A DNA stretch of 64,000 nt from Emydura subglobosa. Lineage: Eukaryota; Chordata; Testudines; Chelidae. The notes beneath the pieces were generated by a model. That model was not told the origin of the DNA, searched no databases, and saw only the letters and a list, made by a program, of their open reading frames with translations. The DNA lies in contig ML679966.1 in assembly GCA_007922225.1 (NCBI GenBank), positions 60,046,316 to 60,110,315 on the forward strand, given 5' to 3'. Made by a program: the position numbers and the translations under genes. This document shows, piece after piece, positions 10,793 to 24,215 of this stretch (within the stretch, counting starts at the first letter, position 1; each line of letters begins with the position of its first letter).

Positions 10793-11957
10793 CCAAGTGC
10801 CCAATCTTGCTCCCCTAGGACAATGGTTTACAATAAATGCCAAAAGGAATTTACCATTGACTTCATGGGAACAGGATTAAGCCCCTCATGCAAACTGCTG
10901 TTTATTGGAAATTGGATAAGGTTTTAAAATCATACCAGTGAGGCTGTACTGAAACTTCAAACTGCTCCAAATACAAGAGCCTATTGAAACCAAGGAAACA
11001 ATACCCCAGGAGTAATGAGAATGAGATCACTCAAGATAAGTTATTGAAGTTTGAGATTTTCAATCCTTGAAACAATGTCCCAAGGAAATATTCAGGGGTA
11101 TAAAGTGATACATGGGCATGTTTCCAGGATCAGGGCCATAGAAGGGCAGTGCTCTCTCCCACCCATAATTGTAACACTATTATCACACACCATAGCATTC
11201 GTATGTGAGCCAAGGACATGACCATCACCTCTCTTGGCCACGCAGCTGAGTGCTGGGAGGGCAATCAGCGGCTGGATCCCAGGTGTTAAGCCTCCAGCAG
11301 TTTAACAGAGCACAAGCACGATCCCTACTTTTAGGGCCTCTAAGCACACTCATGCCCCTCTATCTATTGCCCTCCTGCTGAGATTTTCAGCTAGGCAGGC
11401 CGGCTGCCAGCCCCTAGTACCACTGCTGACTCCATTGACTCTCCTGTAGCTTAAATCCACCCACTCCTATGGGTGGACTTGTGGGAGTGAGCTTTGTGGA
11501 TTACCTCTGCACAGGATGAAGCATAACACTAAGTTTACACAAGACTCAAACACCCTATTACTCTATTTAATCACAGGAGAAATACATACCTACGAAAAAT
11601 TTTAAACCCTACAAACATTTCCTCACCTCCTTCCTCACCACTCTAGAGCATTCTTTGGGATGGGGCCAGGCTTGTCTGCAGCTATCCAACATCCTTCAGG
11701 TACAGTGCATCACTTGTGTGCTGAAATGTGGATCCTTTTCCCCCAGCTTGGCTCCTCTGACCTTGGTTCATCTGTCCCCTTTTCCTCTCTTGCCCAAACT
11801 TCCTGTCTTCCCCTTTTGTCTTACCCCTGTGAGTCCTTTTATAACCTCCTATTTAATCACCTGTCTCTCTCGGTTCTGGTCAGGGAATATAACTGTTCCT
11901 CCAGAGAAGAGAAGTGAGTATCCTTTCCAAGCTGGAGCAAACACCCTTAGCATATAA
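10793..11957. other. Non-coding DNA, nothing recognised
   Basis: Two overlapping forward ORFs of 85 and 100 codons (11655-11957) in different frames are leucine- and proline-rich translations of pyrimidine-rich DNA and show no domain. No other feature is supported. Confidence 0.55.
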
Positions 11958-12245
11958 AATCATAGTAGTATAGAACTGGAACGGACCTTGAGAAGTCCTC
12001 TACTCTAGTCCCCTACACTCAAAGCAGATCTAAGTACTAACCAGACCAATCCTGACAGGTTTGTCTAACCTGTTCTCCAGTGACTGACATTCCACAACCT
12101 CCCTTGGCAACTTGTTCCCATGGTTAACTACCCTGACAGGAAGTTTTTCCTAATGTCCAATCTAAACCTCTCTTGCTGCAATTTAAGTCCATTGCTTTTT
12201 ATCCTATCCTCAGAAGTTAATGAGAATTTTTCACCCTCCAACTAG
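11958..12245 (-). mobile_element. CR1 LINE 3' fragment, antisense
   Basis: The plus strand reads AAATCATAGTAGTATAGAAC, GGAACGGACCTTGAGAAGTC, then GACAGGAAGTTTTTCCTAAT and GTCCATTGCTTTTTATCC. This is the reverse complement of a CR1 3' UTR and the end of ORF2, with the element 3' end at 11958. It is truncated on the 5' side at about 12245. No intact frame remains. Confidence 0.88.
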
Positions 12246-15200
12246 ATCTATAGTTCAGTTAAAGTACAGTCATTGAAGTTAAATATTTCCCATTATCCTT
12301 CAGTGTAGTGCATATCTATTGCAGGTCCTGCAAGCAATGGTGAATAGGGCTATTCAGTAATATAGCAATAACTCATAATATGAACAAGAATTTAAGTTGT
12401 ACAGACACTTCCCAAAAATTCACACTAGTTTTCCCTTATCTTAAACAAGTGAACATCTAAATCCCAAAGACAAAAGGTAATACAACATGGACAGTGTGTA
12501 TGTGGGGACTGCTAGTTAACCCCCTTTACTCCTCATTCTGGTTTCTCTCATTGATTTCACTGACTAGTCACAGAATGTATGAGTAATAGACAGAGGAAAA
12601 GAATCAGTTATGGCCAAAAAAGTTCATGTGACAGAGGGGATTCTGAAACAGAGATCAAAGAGGACAATGATCAAACTATGAGAGGGAAACTAGATCAAAA
12701 TGGCAGTTTTAACTCAGTGTAGTGTTGTGGCTTTTATGTTAAAGTCTTTTTCCACTCACCTATAGAGTACAGAAGGGCAGTTGTTAAAATGGGACCAGAA
12801 GTATGAATTTCTCAGCTTTCTGGCATTAGTGTTTTACATCAGATTTTGCCACCTTTGGAAGGTGATGTGCAATTTCAGGGAATTAAAAAAAAAAAAAAGA
12901 GACATGGACCAATTATTTCACTCCTGTGCCTCCAGAGAAACACACTTCAGATCTTTAGGCAACATTTTAAAACTGATGAAGTTACTTCTGCTGCCAAGTG
13001 CCAACAGCAACACTGACATGAGGATTCCCAAACACAAGTGTGGCTTGGTACATATTAGCTATCATATGATTGAAAGTTTTATTTTAACACCCATGCCTCA
13101 CTTTCTAAAGGTGTCAGTGTGAGGAAAATAAAGAAATGCTGACAAATAGTGTGATGCTCCAAACAGTGTTGTTATGAAACTGGAATTTACCACCCACAAT
13201 ATTACCAGTCTCCTACTGTTCCCTGCTTTTCCAACAGCTTCTAGCAGTTCTTCGCTAAACAGTGGCTCTGAGCAAATTAATACAAGATAGATGTCATAAT
13301 TGTCTAGGGGAAAGGTCCACTATCACCTGTTATTTTTCCCTTCTTGTGGTGGTAAAAACCTGCATGATAAGAATAAAATGCTTGTAGCAGGGGAAAAGGC
13401 CATGGCTTTGTTTGCTTAGGAGTTGTTATTTCAGATTTAATATTGGCTGTTTACAAAAAAAATTGGAATATTTTTCAGTAGCTCAGCAAAACTCTGCATA
13501 ATTAACTTATGAGAAAATAAGGTACATGTTGCTGAAGTAAACATGTAAAAATTTTACAATCATAACCTATTAACCTATTCTAAAATAAAACAAAATAATG
13601 TTTTAAGGTCTGATTTTGCTAACCTGCTGGCTAATATCTTACTCAAATGGCCTGATTCCGCAAAGAGAACACCCAGAGTATTCAGTGGAGCTCCACAGAG
13701 AGGCATGAGTCTTCCCATGGAGTTGTCAATGTAGGGGCAGGGCCAAAATGAATGAAGAGGGGGCAGAATCTGGCCTTTGGGGGAAAATGGAAGGGAGGGG
13801 AGAAGGACCATAATTATCCCCAAAGGACGTATGGTGCATTTATAAGTTCAGAGCTCACTGACAGTTAGTGGGGGTGTCCTTTAACATCCTTCATGCAATT
13901 TGACTGTTTGAGATAGCTGTAGTAGACCGCTGTACTGCAAGTACCAGCACTACTTGAAGTCTGACTGTTTAATCAAGTGAACTAACCAAGAAGTTTGAAA
14001 TACGGTGAATGTGGGATGATTTACACTTTACAGGTTAAAGATGACTTGCAGCCAGAAGCTGTTACATTGCCACAGGTGCCAGAATAAAACAGACTGATGG
14101 TTGGGGGTAATACGCTAACCCCATAAAATCGCAAAAGGAATTCCAAGGCCACAATGCAGCACCTAAAAGCCATGACTTTCCTATAAGATGAATGATGAGG
14201 CTTCTATCCTGCAAGCTGCTCTGTATGAGCACACAGCTGCCCTATAGAGTTCCATGTCTTAGGGCCTAAGATCCCAGGCTTTGTGGTAATTATCAGTGAG
14301 GGGGTGAAGAAAAAAGTTTTGATTGATCTGTGTTTTTTCTTTAGCGTTAGCTATTTTTTTGGGGAGGCTAGAAATTCCACATTTCAACAGAGCAGCATAT
14401 GGTGGGGGCAGAGGAGTACATTCACAAGGAGCTGTTGCGATGCCAGCTTCATTAATATTCTTGCATTATCATCAAGGCATAACTAACAGCCTTTGCTGAG
14501 AGACAGCGGCATGTGTTTGGATACCTATCCCTATTGCCAACAATACATGACATGTTCTATGGTTTGATGCATCTTTATCCCTGAATAAATAACTACAGGT
14601 TGCTTATGGATTCATCTCAAGACACCAGATTATTTAATTGCTATAGACCGAATTCTTTCCACCTCACAATACTCTAAGAAAGCCCTAAAGGCAATAAATC
14701 TACCATCCTTCAACTGGACAGTGAAGGCAGATCAGAGGGGCTGTGCAAAGGGCTGTATAGACTTTGATGGGCTCTCTCCATAGCAATGCACAGGGAAGGA
14801 TTGGGGATGAGATCAGGATAGTAGATGAGGGGAATGTGGCTAGTGTTTGTGCAATCAAATTATAACCTAAAACCACTCAGGTGGGGATAATGCAGGGGCA
14901 GCAGCCACTATTAAAGCCTGTGGTGCACTGAAGACTGTGTTGGAATTGCAACACAGAACTGGCCCTGCCTGGGAAGAGGTTTTCTGGCCCTGCTTTCAAG
15001 CTAGGGGTTCTACAGTGAAGTGTGCAATCCTGGAGCTGCAGCGAGAATGCAGAAAGCCAGCCCAATAAGAGATGGACTAAATTGTGCCTCTTTGTTTTAG
15101 AGAAACACAAAGCAGGCTACTTTGTTTAGTGGTTCTTGTGGGTTATCAGTCTGAGTAATAAAGTAGTGTTACGGTGCAGGCTGCCATCAACAGTATTTTA

Positions 15201-17063
15201 TGTTTTATCTAACTTCTCTTTTTGTATACCCTATAACAGAATATAGTAGATGCTGTGGAAGCTTGTGTATATAGCTTAATGAGGAGGATTCTGTCCCTCC
15301 CTCCTCCCCTCACGTGCGGTCTTCACAGAGCTCCCTAGCGTGTCATACATTTATCATGTACCAGAATTTGATGGTATATTTGGGTATGAGCTGATTTCCC
15401 GCTCCTAAAATTTGTCATTGACTTCAGTGAAACTCTTCCAGGGGGTCACAAGCTTGGAAACAGGAGGGGATGTTTGGGACGAGACCTTAAACATGGCTAT
15501 TAAAGATCTCATGGCATAAGGCAAGCATGTACCTTCTGCAGTTTGTTGTGCTCAAGTCTCCTACCTGGCTGCTATCCTCTGCCCAACAGGTGGCTACATC
15601 TTATTGCTGAAGTTGTGCATATAGTTAGTGAAGGGCTTTGGTGTTCTCCAAGATTAATAGTTCTATAGAGTTGTAAAATATCATGCTGTCCTTTATTTCT
15701 CTCTAGTGTCCCTTTGATGGCCTTACCTGGAGGATAACAAAACATAATAAAAGTATTAAAGTGGAAACTTGTATTCATTAATTTTGCACAGCTGTTCAAT
15801 GCACAGTTATTCTGGACAATCATGCTATGCTTTAAGTGCTTAGTTCAATCTTAAAGCATTAGGTGTACATTTATATGAGTTATTGATATAAATTGTTTAT
15901 GGTGGCTTCATTTTTAACTTGGTAGGATACATTGCAATATTTGAACATGACTGAAAGCCACATTTAGCACTTTAGAAATCTTAAGAGATTCCCTGCAATA
16001 CATAACTTGCCTCATTACTTTAGTCCATAAAGACTATCATTTTGTGAGATAAGATTAAAGATTACTTGTGAAAAGGAAATAGATTTTTCTTAAAAAAAAA
16101 AAAAAAGCTTTTTATTGGCTGCTGTTCAGAGACCATAGGCAATAAATAAAATATGCTGTGGCGTTTTTGCTTTCCTCGTTTGCAAGAAGTACAATCTTTT
16201 ACATGCTCTTTAGGCTATTAAAATACTTTGATTTACTTTTATAATTTAGTGGTTCATCATAATATCGTTCCGCTATCACTATGTGAAGTTTGCAGTCACA
16301 GTAAGAATGCTTTTCCTTTTATGCAGAAAAATAGTTTTGATTTTCTATTCATGCTACTTAAACAATTTGAACTTTTAGAAGAGCAACTAGTAAAATGTCC
16401 AGAGTCACTGAATTAATACTTTATTGTAGCAATAATAGGATAATGAGATTTCTACTTCTCTATAGGGATTCACTATTAATACCTTCCTAATGCTTTTTGG
16501 TTAGCAAATCATTAAAATCGAAGTGGGTTATGATTAGTAATGGACAATGACGAAGGCTCACATCAGCCAGCTTTCTCAGACAAAGGGGTCTGATAAGGCT
16601 CTGCAGTAAATCAGACTTTACACCTATTAAGTCTTGTCAGCCCTCTATGAATGGAGGGCTGGTCAGACAGTAGCAGCAAGCCACAGCAGCGCACGAGGTT
16701 ATGGAGTGATGTCTGCTGGCACTTTTCCACTCCTGTGTGGTGAGGAGTGTAAGCTACCTCATGTGAGCAGAGAGCTTTATAGTGACAAATTTGAGCTCCT
16801 GAAGAAGCAGGAGCTCGCCACTTTTATTGCCTTCCTAATTGGTGAATGTCACAAATTTTCCCCCTGCTGGTTTAATAGGGAAACTCCATTCACTCTTGTA
16901 AAGTTATTTTCACACATACCAGTTATTAATGCATTACTTTCTGCTGTCCTGACACCTTGGCATGGCTGGGGAGTCTGAAGAACTCCACCTGTCCCAATCT
17001 AACTGCCTCACTGGAGGCCCAAGATTCCATTAACATCCAACTGGAGTCCATTCAAAGCACCCA
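12246..17063. other. Long non-coding stretch, no element recognised
   Basis: I see only homopolymer tracts (A runs near 12886 and 16091) and short unrelated ORFs. The segment 15900-16420 is AT-rich, free of repeats and could contain conserved non-coding sequence, which needs a cross-species alignment to judge. Nothing else is supported. Confidence 0.5.
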
Positions 17064-17535
17064 TAAGAAGAACGGTCATACAGGGTCAGACCAGTGGTCC
17101 ATCTAGCCCAGTATCCTGTCTTTCAACAGTAGCCCATGCCAGGTGCTTTAGAGGCAGTGACCAGAACACGTAATCATCAGTTGATTCATCCCATTGCTGT
17201 TTGCTGGAATGGCCAATCCCTGCCTATCCTTGCTAATAGCCATTGATGGACCTATTCTCCATGAATTTATGTAGTTCTTTTTTTTAAAACCCATTATAGT
17301 TTTGGTCTTCACAACACCATCCTTTGGCATGGAGTTCCACACACTGACTGTGTGTTGTGTGAAGAAATACTTCCTTTTTTTTCTTTTCAAATCTGCTGCC
17401 TCTTAATTGCATTTGGTGACCCCGAGTTTGTGTGTTATGAGTAAAGAACACTTCCTTATTTACCATCTCCCCACCAGCCATGATTTTATAGACCTTTATG
17501 ATATTCCTCCCCACAGTCATTGATAGAAACCTTTC
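17064..17535 (-). mobile_element. CR1-group LINE 3' fragment, antisense
   Basis: Plus-strand landmarks are AACGGTCATACAGGGTCAGA, CATCTAGCCCAGTATCCTGT, GCTAATAGCCATTGATGGAC and GTGTGAAGAAATACTTCC. On the minus strand, 17148-17390 translates to KYFFTQHTVSVWNSMPKDGV followed by FKKKNY. This corresponds to the C-terminal end of CR1 ORF2 (the FFTxRxVxxWNxLP block seen at 26100 in the other copy). The subfamily differs from the ATTCTATG-tailed copies. 5' truncated near 17535. Confidence 0.85.
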
Positions 17536-18599
17536 GTGGGGCGCAGTGAGGGGGTCATCCAGGGAACTAAACATTTTTATTTCAGTTCTCCAAAAATGGA
17601 TTTAAAAAAAAAAAATCCATTCCATGAAAAGCATTTCATCCTGATTTGGGATGAATTTAGAAAGAGGTTTCCATGGAAACAGCTTCCTTTTTTCCAGCCA
17701 CCTCTCATCTCTAGCTCCACTCCAGCTGAACCTGCTGCCAATTGCAAGTCTTTTTAACTCTAGCAAATGACACGTTCCAGGACTTATAAATACGGGAAGC
17801 ACACAGTCCCCACAGTTCCTGTAGCTCCCTACCTCTGTATGTTGCAATTTATTGGAGGAGCCAGTGCATGGGATAGTAATCTGGTGTAACTGAAGTGGAT
17901 GTATAATAAGAATGATGGTCACACCTAGCTCTTTATATCCTGAGCCCAGTCATATGACATGATGAGCTTTAAAAAGTTGTATCTCTGTCACATACTAATT
18001 ATTGTATCCAGTAGCTACTTTACAATAACTTATTTTTAAGAAGTAGTGGGACAGTCCAGCTTATCCAGTCAACATTATTTATTGAAAACCGTTTCCTGAA
18101 TGTGAGTGGCAATATTTAGCTGTTTAGAATACCTGACATTTGGGGTGGAGAGACAGAAGATGTGTGTGTTGTCAAAAAAAAAGTTTTTTTTGGTTAAAAA
18201 TTAAAAGCCGAAGAACTTCAAATTTATAGCAACTCAAAAACATTTTGGGTGCCTTTCTAGTTTAAAAAAAAAAAATCTTCATAAAAAATTTAGAAGAGCC
18301 TACACAGAAGTTTGGGTCCTCCCGGTGGCTAGTACTGGCTTCCTGCAGATTTTTCAAGATCGAGGTGGATCAGTGAGGTTTGGGGCTGGACATGTCTTAT
18401 TTTTGGGGGGGGCAAAGGGAGGGAGTGTGATGCTGGCTGGATTAGGGGGACAATTTATATTAAACATCAATATTTCAAAATTACAATAATGCATTGAGAT
18501 ACCCTGTCAGGTATGGTTAGAAAAGTTATAATTTGCTAAGTATGATTATATTGTTTATGTGCATGTACCATATTTGTATTGGAAGTTATGGATATGTTT
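17536..18599. other. Non-coding DNA, nothing recognised
   Basis: Contains A/T runs (about 17601-17612, 18172-18190, 18261-18272) and a short G run near 18404. No gene or repeat family supported. Confidence 0.5.
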
Positions 18600-19545
18600 G
18601 TATCTATATTGCAACTTGTGCTGTGTTCCTGGGTGACACCCCAGACAGGATGGCTGAAGCAATAAACTGCTTACGGGCCCATTAAGGAAACTCTCAGGTA
18701 CAATGGGCCCAGGGAGAGAACCCAGGGGCTAAACATGAGGACTTAAGATGGAGTCCAGGCTCACATGAGTATTTCTGTAAATTTTCATAAGCAGCATGGA
18801 GAAGGGTCAGGGACCTAAAAGGCAGCTGCACCACATCCATTATGTCTTCAGTGTTTAGTCTTCACCTACCTCTGGATCAACTACTCATCTACAACTGAGG
18901 CTGTGAAACAAAGGACTGAGACCCATCCAGGTACTGGATATACATCAGAGGGACTATACAAGCCTGCAAACTCCACAATTCTACTGAAAAACCTGATGTA
19001 TATGGACTTTTAAATCATGTATGTTAAATGATTAAAGCAATCAGATACATCTCTGAGTTAGTTTCTTTCCTTTTATAATAAACCTTTAGCTTTAGTTACT
19101 AAAGGGTTGGCCGGCAGCAGTATTTTGGGTAATATCCAACTTATATTGATCTGGTACTGTGGCTGACCATTTGGGGTCAGGAGAACCTCTTTGGTAAAGA
19201 GCATAGAGTTTTAAATAACTTTTATTTAATTGAATTAATCAATCACTGGACCTAGTGGCTGATTGGGAACCCGAGACTGAAATGCAGTAAAGGGGGCTGT
19301 GTATATTTTTTGTTTTAGCTTCTTGATAACCAGTGTGGAGACTCAAGCATTGTTTGTGGCTGGTTGGGAAGTCTGACTTCAGTGTCACCCACCAGTGCTG
19401 GGAGAATCTGCTCTCTTTTTGCAGCCTGCCATAACCTTGGCATTTTCAGGTGGTCTACCTTAGGCAAGGATAGGTCACAGGGGGAACAAATCTGCCCTGC
19501 AACAGATCAATCAGGGAGGAACTCTGTGAGGGAGTTCTTGTTGTA
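18600..19545 (+). mobile_element. LTR-like repeat block with poly(A) signal
   Basis: Segments such as GACAGGATGGCTGAAGCAAT, CCTTTTATAATAAACCTTTA and AAAGGGTTGGCCGGCAGCAG follow one another as in an ERV-like reptilian repeat I recall. AATAAA lies at 19077-19082. No clear TG...CA ends or target duplication were found, and there is no coding remnant. Limits are approximate; another repeat class is possible. Confidence 0.35.
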
Positions 19546-22374
19546 GTTACCTCCCCCTTAACTCCCTTGCTTGAGCTTCACCATGGAAGGGGAGTGATCC
19601 AGCCTACAAACATGAAAGGGAAAGTGGTAAAATGGCTGAGAATTCTTCAAGAAAATGTTGCTCATCATAGAAGGACTTCAGCTATATAGTGTTTGGTCCC
19701 GGTACAAGGATGGAAAAGAATAAGGGGGAAACTAAAAGCAAAAGATCATTCTATGCAAGAACAGAACTCAGCACTCAGATATATGCATGTATATTTTCAG
19801 TCAATATTGTTTAGGATCAGAAGCAAGCCATGGGTCATGTTGAACAGTTTCCACCTGTGTCTATGAATATATAAATAGTTTGTGTCTGATCCTAAATAAC
19901 ACTGCTGCACTTTCAAAACCTCTAAAAGTCCCATGTTAATTAAAATGCACATAGTATCTATTTTCAGCATCATAATATACTTTCTACTAAGGGAAAGTCA
20001 GTCTCTGGGGTGAAGGGTAGCACCAATCTGGCACACTGAACAATTTGTGGGAGGAGAAGTTTTGGGCAAGAGAATAGGGGAAATCTATATTACAAAAATG
20101 CTAAGTTCTCTGATTAAATTTTTAGGGGTCCTCAATTCAACAGTCTTGTGACTGCATGTAAAGTTGCTTCAGTGCACAGTTGACACATCATAATCACGTG
20201 AGCACAAATGAGAACCTCTGAGTTTGTTACCCATCCCTGCGGATGAGAGAGAGAGAGAGTGGCTGTGGACAGAGTGGGCAATACATGAGAACCTCAAACT
20301 TGGCCAATAGTAGGCAAAACTTGCTAAACAAATTGTAAACCTTTGTTTGATTAAAAACTGAATTTCTTTCAACAGTGCTCACTTTCCACATGCATTCATG
20401 CCACTGAAAGTGCTCATGGCAGGATACCATATATTCCTGTGAAATAGTATTTACACCAGAAATCTGTGTGTGTGTCAATCTTGGAGGCAGAAATAATTCT
20501 GTATGAATCAGTTTGCCAGTCACATGCCAAAATGTGAATAGCTAATGCTCAAAACAAGAGTGGCTATTGAAGCAATAAAATATTGCCATAAGCCGTTATT
20601 TGCTTTAAAAAACAAAACAAAACAAAAAAAAAACTTTTCCTCATTAAGACAAAGCCTGAACTACTGGCCGAAGGGTAGTAGCAAGCTGTATCACCTCAAA
20701 GGAAGCCCTGTGATGTGTTTTTTCTTAATAAGGGATCAAGTTTAAAGCGAAACTTGTATCTTGGCATATGAGTTTTTTACTACACCCGCTCATTGCATAA
20801 TGAGCAGTGACAGATAAAGCCATGGAAAAAGTAAAGACAGAATTCTGAAGCTCGTTCAGTGCAATTACAATTACATTACAATGCATGACTATACTACCAA
20901 CAAGTAGGAATACTGACCTGCTTACACTTGTGCTAAAACGCTTTCTTCTACTGTCTATGCATCATCCCTATCTATTTAGGTTACTACCACATCGTATATT
21001 TAACAAGCAAAGTAAGTTTTAAAGATGCTACTACTAGGATTATAGCAGTAAGCAGAAAAATGTCCTGCTTATGTAAACAATGCACCTGGAAGGATGCATT
21101 TTAATGCACTTTCAGCTATTTATGCCTCGCTCCATTATTTTCATAATCCTGAAAAATAGATATGGCCAGTAATTGGATGCTCTGCCAAGAACAGGGCACT
21201 GAACACATTTAACATAAGGGCCCATCTCTAGTCACCTAAAGTAGTTCACTAACTAAAGTTCTCTCCACAGTAAGGCTACATTCATCCAGGGAGAAGGAGG
21301 AACCCCAGGGTTGTGGGCCAGAGTGGCAAAAATTCCCATGTCCATGGTGCTGAATACACTTCTTCTTATCCTGCCATGTTTGCTTGTGTAACTGCTTAAG
21401 AACAGTTTTGCACATCCTGCCAATCTATTAAACTCTCGTTTGCACTTATTAGAGTTTTCCTGCGTAGGAGCAAAATGAGATATCAGCCCTTTGAATGTCT
21501 GTGTCTGCACCGGCACATCGAGTGAATCAAATAAGACCAAACCCCTCCAGGTGCAGTCACAAAAAATCCTTAAAATAATTACTTAAACTCAGAGCTAAAT
21601 AGAAACAGCATGTAAGAAGTGAAGACGTCTAGACTTTTGGATATTACTAGCTACATAACCTACCATTCCCTGTGAGTCATGGAAACACCTACATCCATAC
21701 TTGCTAGTTTATATTGTCTGGCTAGCTATTGAATAGGCACCAATCAATCACACCATGGTAAAAGTGCCAAGCAATAATAGATTCAAATGGGCAGTTGCAA
21801 AACGCTGAGAGCTGCTGTCACTGCTCAACTCAATATCACCTTGAGAATGAGAACATTGCACAGCAATTTTATTCTGACTTTCTTGCATTACTATTTGAAT
21901 ATAAGCACTTGCTTCAAGTTAACACTTCACTGTGGGCCTACAGTTGAATTCAGCTCAGGATGAACAGCAAATCTTCTGGAGATCTCTTATGTTGAAATCT
22001 CCCAGACAGCTTGGGTGTTGAAGGAGTTTGGGTGAGCTCACCACCAGGTGATTCACTAAAACTGTTCTTAGAAAAGACTAGCAATCTCTGATCTCAGAGC
22101 ATCTTTGTTTCCCTAATATGTTTCCATGAGCGCCAGTTACTAATCTGTCCTTAATCTGATATATTTTCTGTTGACTGTAACACTTGAGAAAGGTGCAGGA
22201 TTGGCACACAGCTGCAGTTACCGTGACAGACACCAAAGAGTAAAAACAAAAAGAATATGGACATGACTCATATCATAATCTTAGATAAGTGAAATGCAAA
22301 AAACAAAGCCAGCATAAATGGTGGAAGGTACATAAAATTTATAAGCATTCTTAGCAAAGTCTGTCAAATACATA
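19546..22374. other. Non-coding DNA, mostly unique
   Basis: Only a short GA tract (20243-20259) and an A-rich run near 20610-20633 stand out. The segment 20930-21200 is AT-rich and repeat-free and could be a conserved non-coding element. Minus-strand ORFs at 20169-20523 and 21253-21540 have no recognisable similarity. Confidence 0.5.
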
Positions 22375-23430
22375 TGTGATGGTTCTCAGGATACCCAGGA
22401 CTGTGAGCCACCTTGTTACCCCTGCCTCCAGCATGAGCGGATCTTGCTTGTGTTTAGCTGGATGTCAACTCCCTGATGCCACTAGCCTGTTAGCCACTCA
22501 AGCACTCTCCTCTGGGCTGCACCAGCCCTTACCTTGCCTTGCCAGTTAACAATAGGTACATTCCAGTCTCAAATCCCTTTGAACCATTCCTCTATGACAT
22601 CCAGCACTGGCTACTCAGAAATTCCAGGTCTGCTGTCCCCAAAAGGAACAGTGTGCACACCAGCTTGTAAAATTCAGCTCAGGACCAGCACTTATCTTAC
22701 CACCACAGCACTGAGATAGATTTATAGTGAAAGCAAGAATACGTTTTTTGTCAAAGACTAGAGATTCAAGAGATGATGAGTAAGAATACTGGAAAGAAAT
22801 TTAGTCTTTAAAAAACATGACATGGTTTTGTTTATGTAACCTTAACTAAGAGGTTAACCTCCTGTCTAAACAAGTGTCTCTCACCCAAAGTCTTCTACAG
22901 CATTTTCAGAAAGTTGGCTAAGATCCTGTTTTCATGAAGGTAAAGACACCGTCTGTTTACTTCCTAGGTGCAGGATGAGGTGGGTCTCATCTTTGACTTC
23001 TACATATACCCTCATAGTTCATTGTCTGTTCTCAGACCGGATTACCACTTGTGGCTTGTTTTTCCTGTGTGTGGCTTCACAGCTTTGTTAATGTTTGACT
23101 TCATATGTAAATGAGCATACACTGTTTGCTTACAAAGCTGAATTTCAATCCCCCAACAGCAAGATATACATTTCAAACCCCCTGTCTGGAGGAAAAACCT
23201 GTTTTTTCACCTCTGCTGCTGACCATCTTGAATCACACTTTTTAGCATATGTACATAATTTCTTATACAGCATGTGTGCATACATTTCACACGGCTATTA
23301 ATGATCAGTGTCACCTCTGTTTTCATTTAAGACCTCACATGCCGTTCTTTGGTGAACCAGAATGTACATGCCAGGACATTCCTGTTAATCCCCTTGCCAG
23401 TTGGCATTGAGATGTAATAGCATAGGTATG
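22375..23430 (-). mobile_element. LTR-like unit, antisense
   Basis: On the plus strand it opens TGTGATGGTTCTCAGGATAC and continues through CACACCAGCTTGTAAAATTC and TCTAAACAAGTGTCTCTCAC to about 23422. I recall this as a reptilian LTR in reverse. A possible TATA-like GGGTATATGT lies on the minus strand at about 23003-23012, and the expected poly(A) region near 22740 is degraded. Ends would be TG...CA (left end at 22375), but I could not find a target duplication. No internal retroviral sequence is present. Confidence 0.4.
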
Positions 23431-23736
23431 GTATAGTGCAATGATTAATAACCCACAAACAGTAATTTATAGCATGAATGTATATACTATCAAGCCACCT
23501 CATCTTCAGGCATACACTGCCTATGATATTTATTGTTGAATTATTTTAATATCTTAGTCTTCAATAAATGAAAAATATTATTTAAGTGTAATCTGAACTA
23601 AATGATAAAACTATTCCAAGTACAGATGTAATCCAGCTGGCGACTGCAGTTGCAGGAAACCAAAACTTCTAGAATTTACTCGGACACTAATCTGAAAAAA
23701 AATAGCAACATCTTTATTTGTGAGAATTAGAGTTTC

Positions 23737-24215
23737 ACAAAATCATAAGTGATCTGGGAATAGCAATAAAGAGTGAGGCAGCAATATTTTCAGACAATAC
23801 AAAATTACTCAAGATAGATTGCTTTGGAGTTAACTCACAAAACTGGGCGACTGGGCAACAAAATGGCAGACAAAATTCAATGTTGATAAATGCAAAGTAA
23901 TGCACATTGGAAAACAATCTCAACTATACATACAAAATAATAGGCTCTAAATTATCTATTATGGCTCAAGAAAGTCATTGTAGATAGTTCTCTGAAAACA
24001 GCTGCTCAGTGTTCAGCAGCAGACAAAAAACCTAACAATGTTAGGAACCATTAGGAAAGGGATAGATAAGACAGAAAATATTCTAATACCGCTATGGAAA
24101 TCTATGGTAAATGGACACCTTGAATACAGTGTGCAGCTCTGGTCACCCCATCTCAAAAAAGGTATATTAGAATGGGAAAAGGTACAGAGAAGGCCAACAA
24201 ATAAGGTATATGCAG
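23737..24215 (+). mobile_element. Old CR1-type LINE ORF2 fragment
   Basis: Broken sense-strand translation keeps the order of CR1 ORF2: a degraded FSDNT segment, MHIGKQSQL, then LGTIRKGIDKTENILIPLWK, HLEYSVQLWSPHLKKG and WEKVQRRPT. These match GCIRRGI...[24 protein letters not shown] and LERVQRRAT in the better copy at 25510-26305. Several stops and frameshifts make it a dead copy, older than that neighbour. The 3' UTR is missing. Confidence 0.8.

Noticed and set aside
11655..11957. Overlapping 85- and 100-codon ORFs as a gene start
   Set aside because: Two frames over the same pyrimidine-rich DNA give similar low-information leucine/proline/serine strings; no splice-linked partner.
12781..13122. 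113-codon forward ORF
   Set aside because: Passes through an A13 run (poly-lysine) and shows no domain; AT-rich chance frame.
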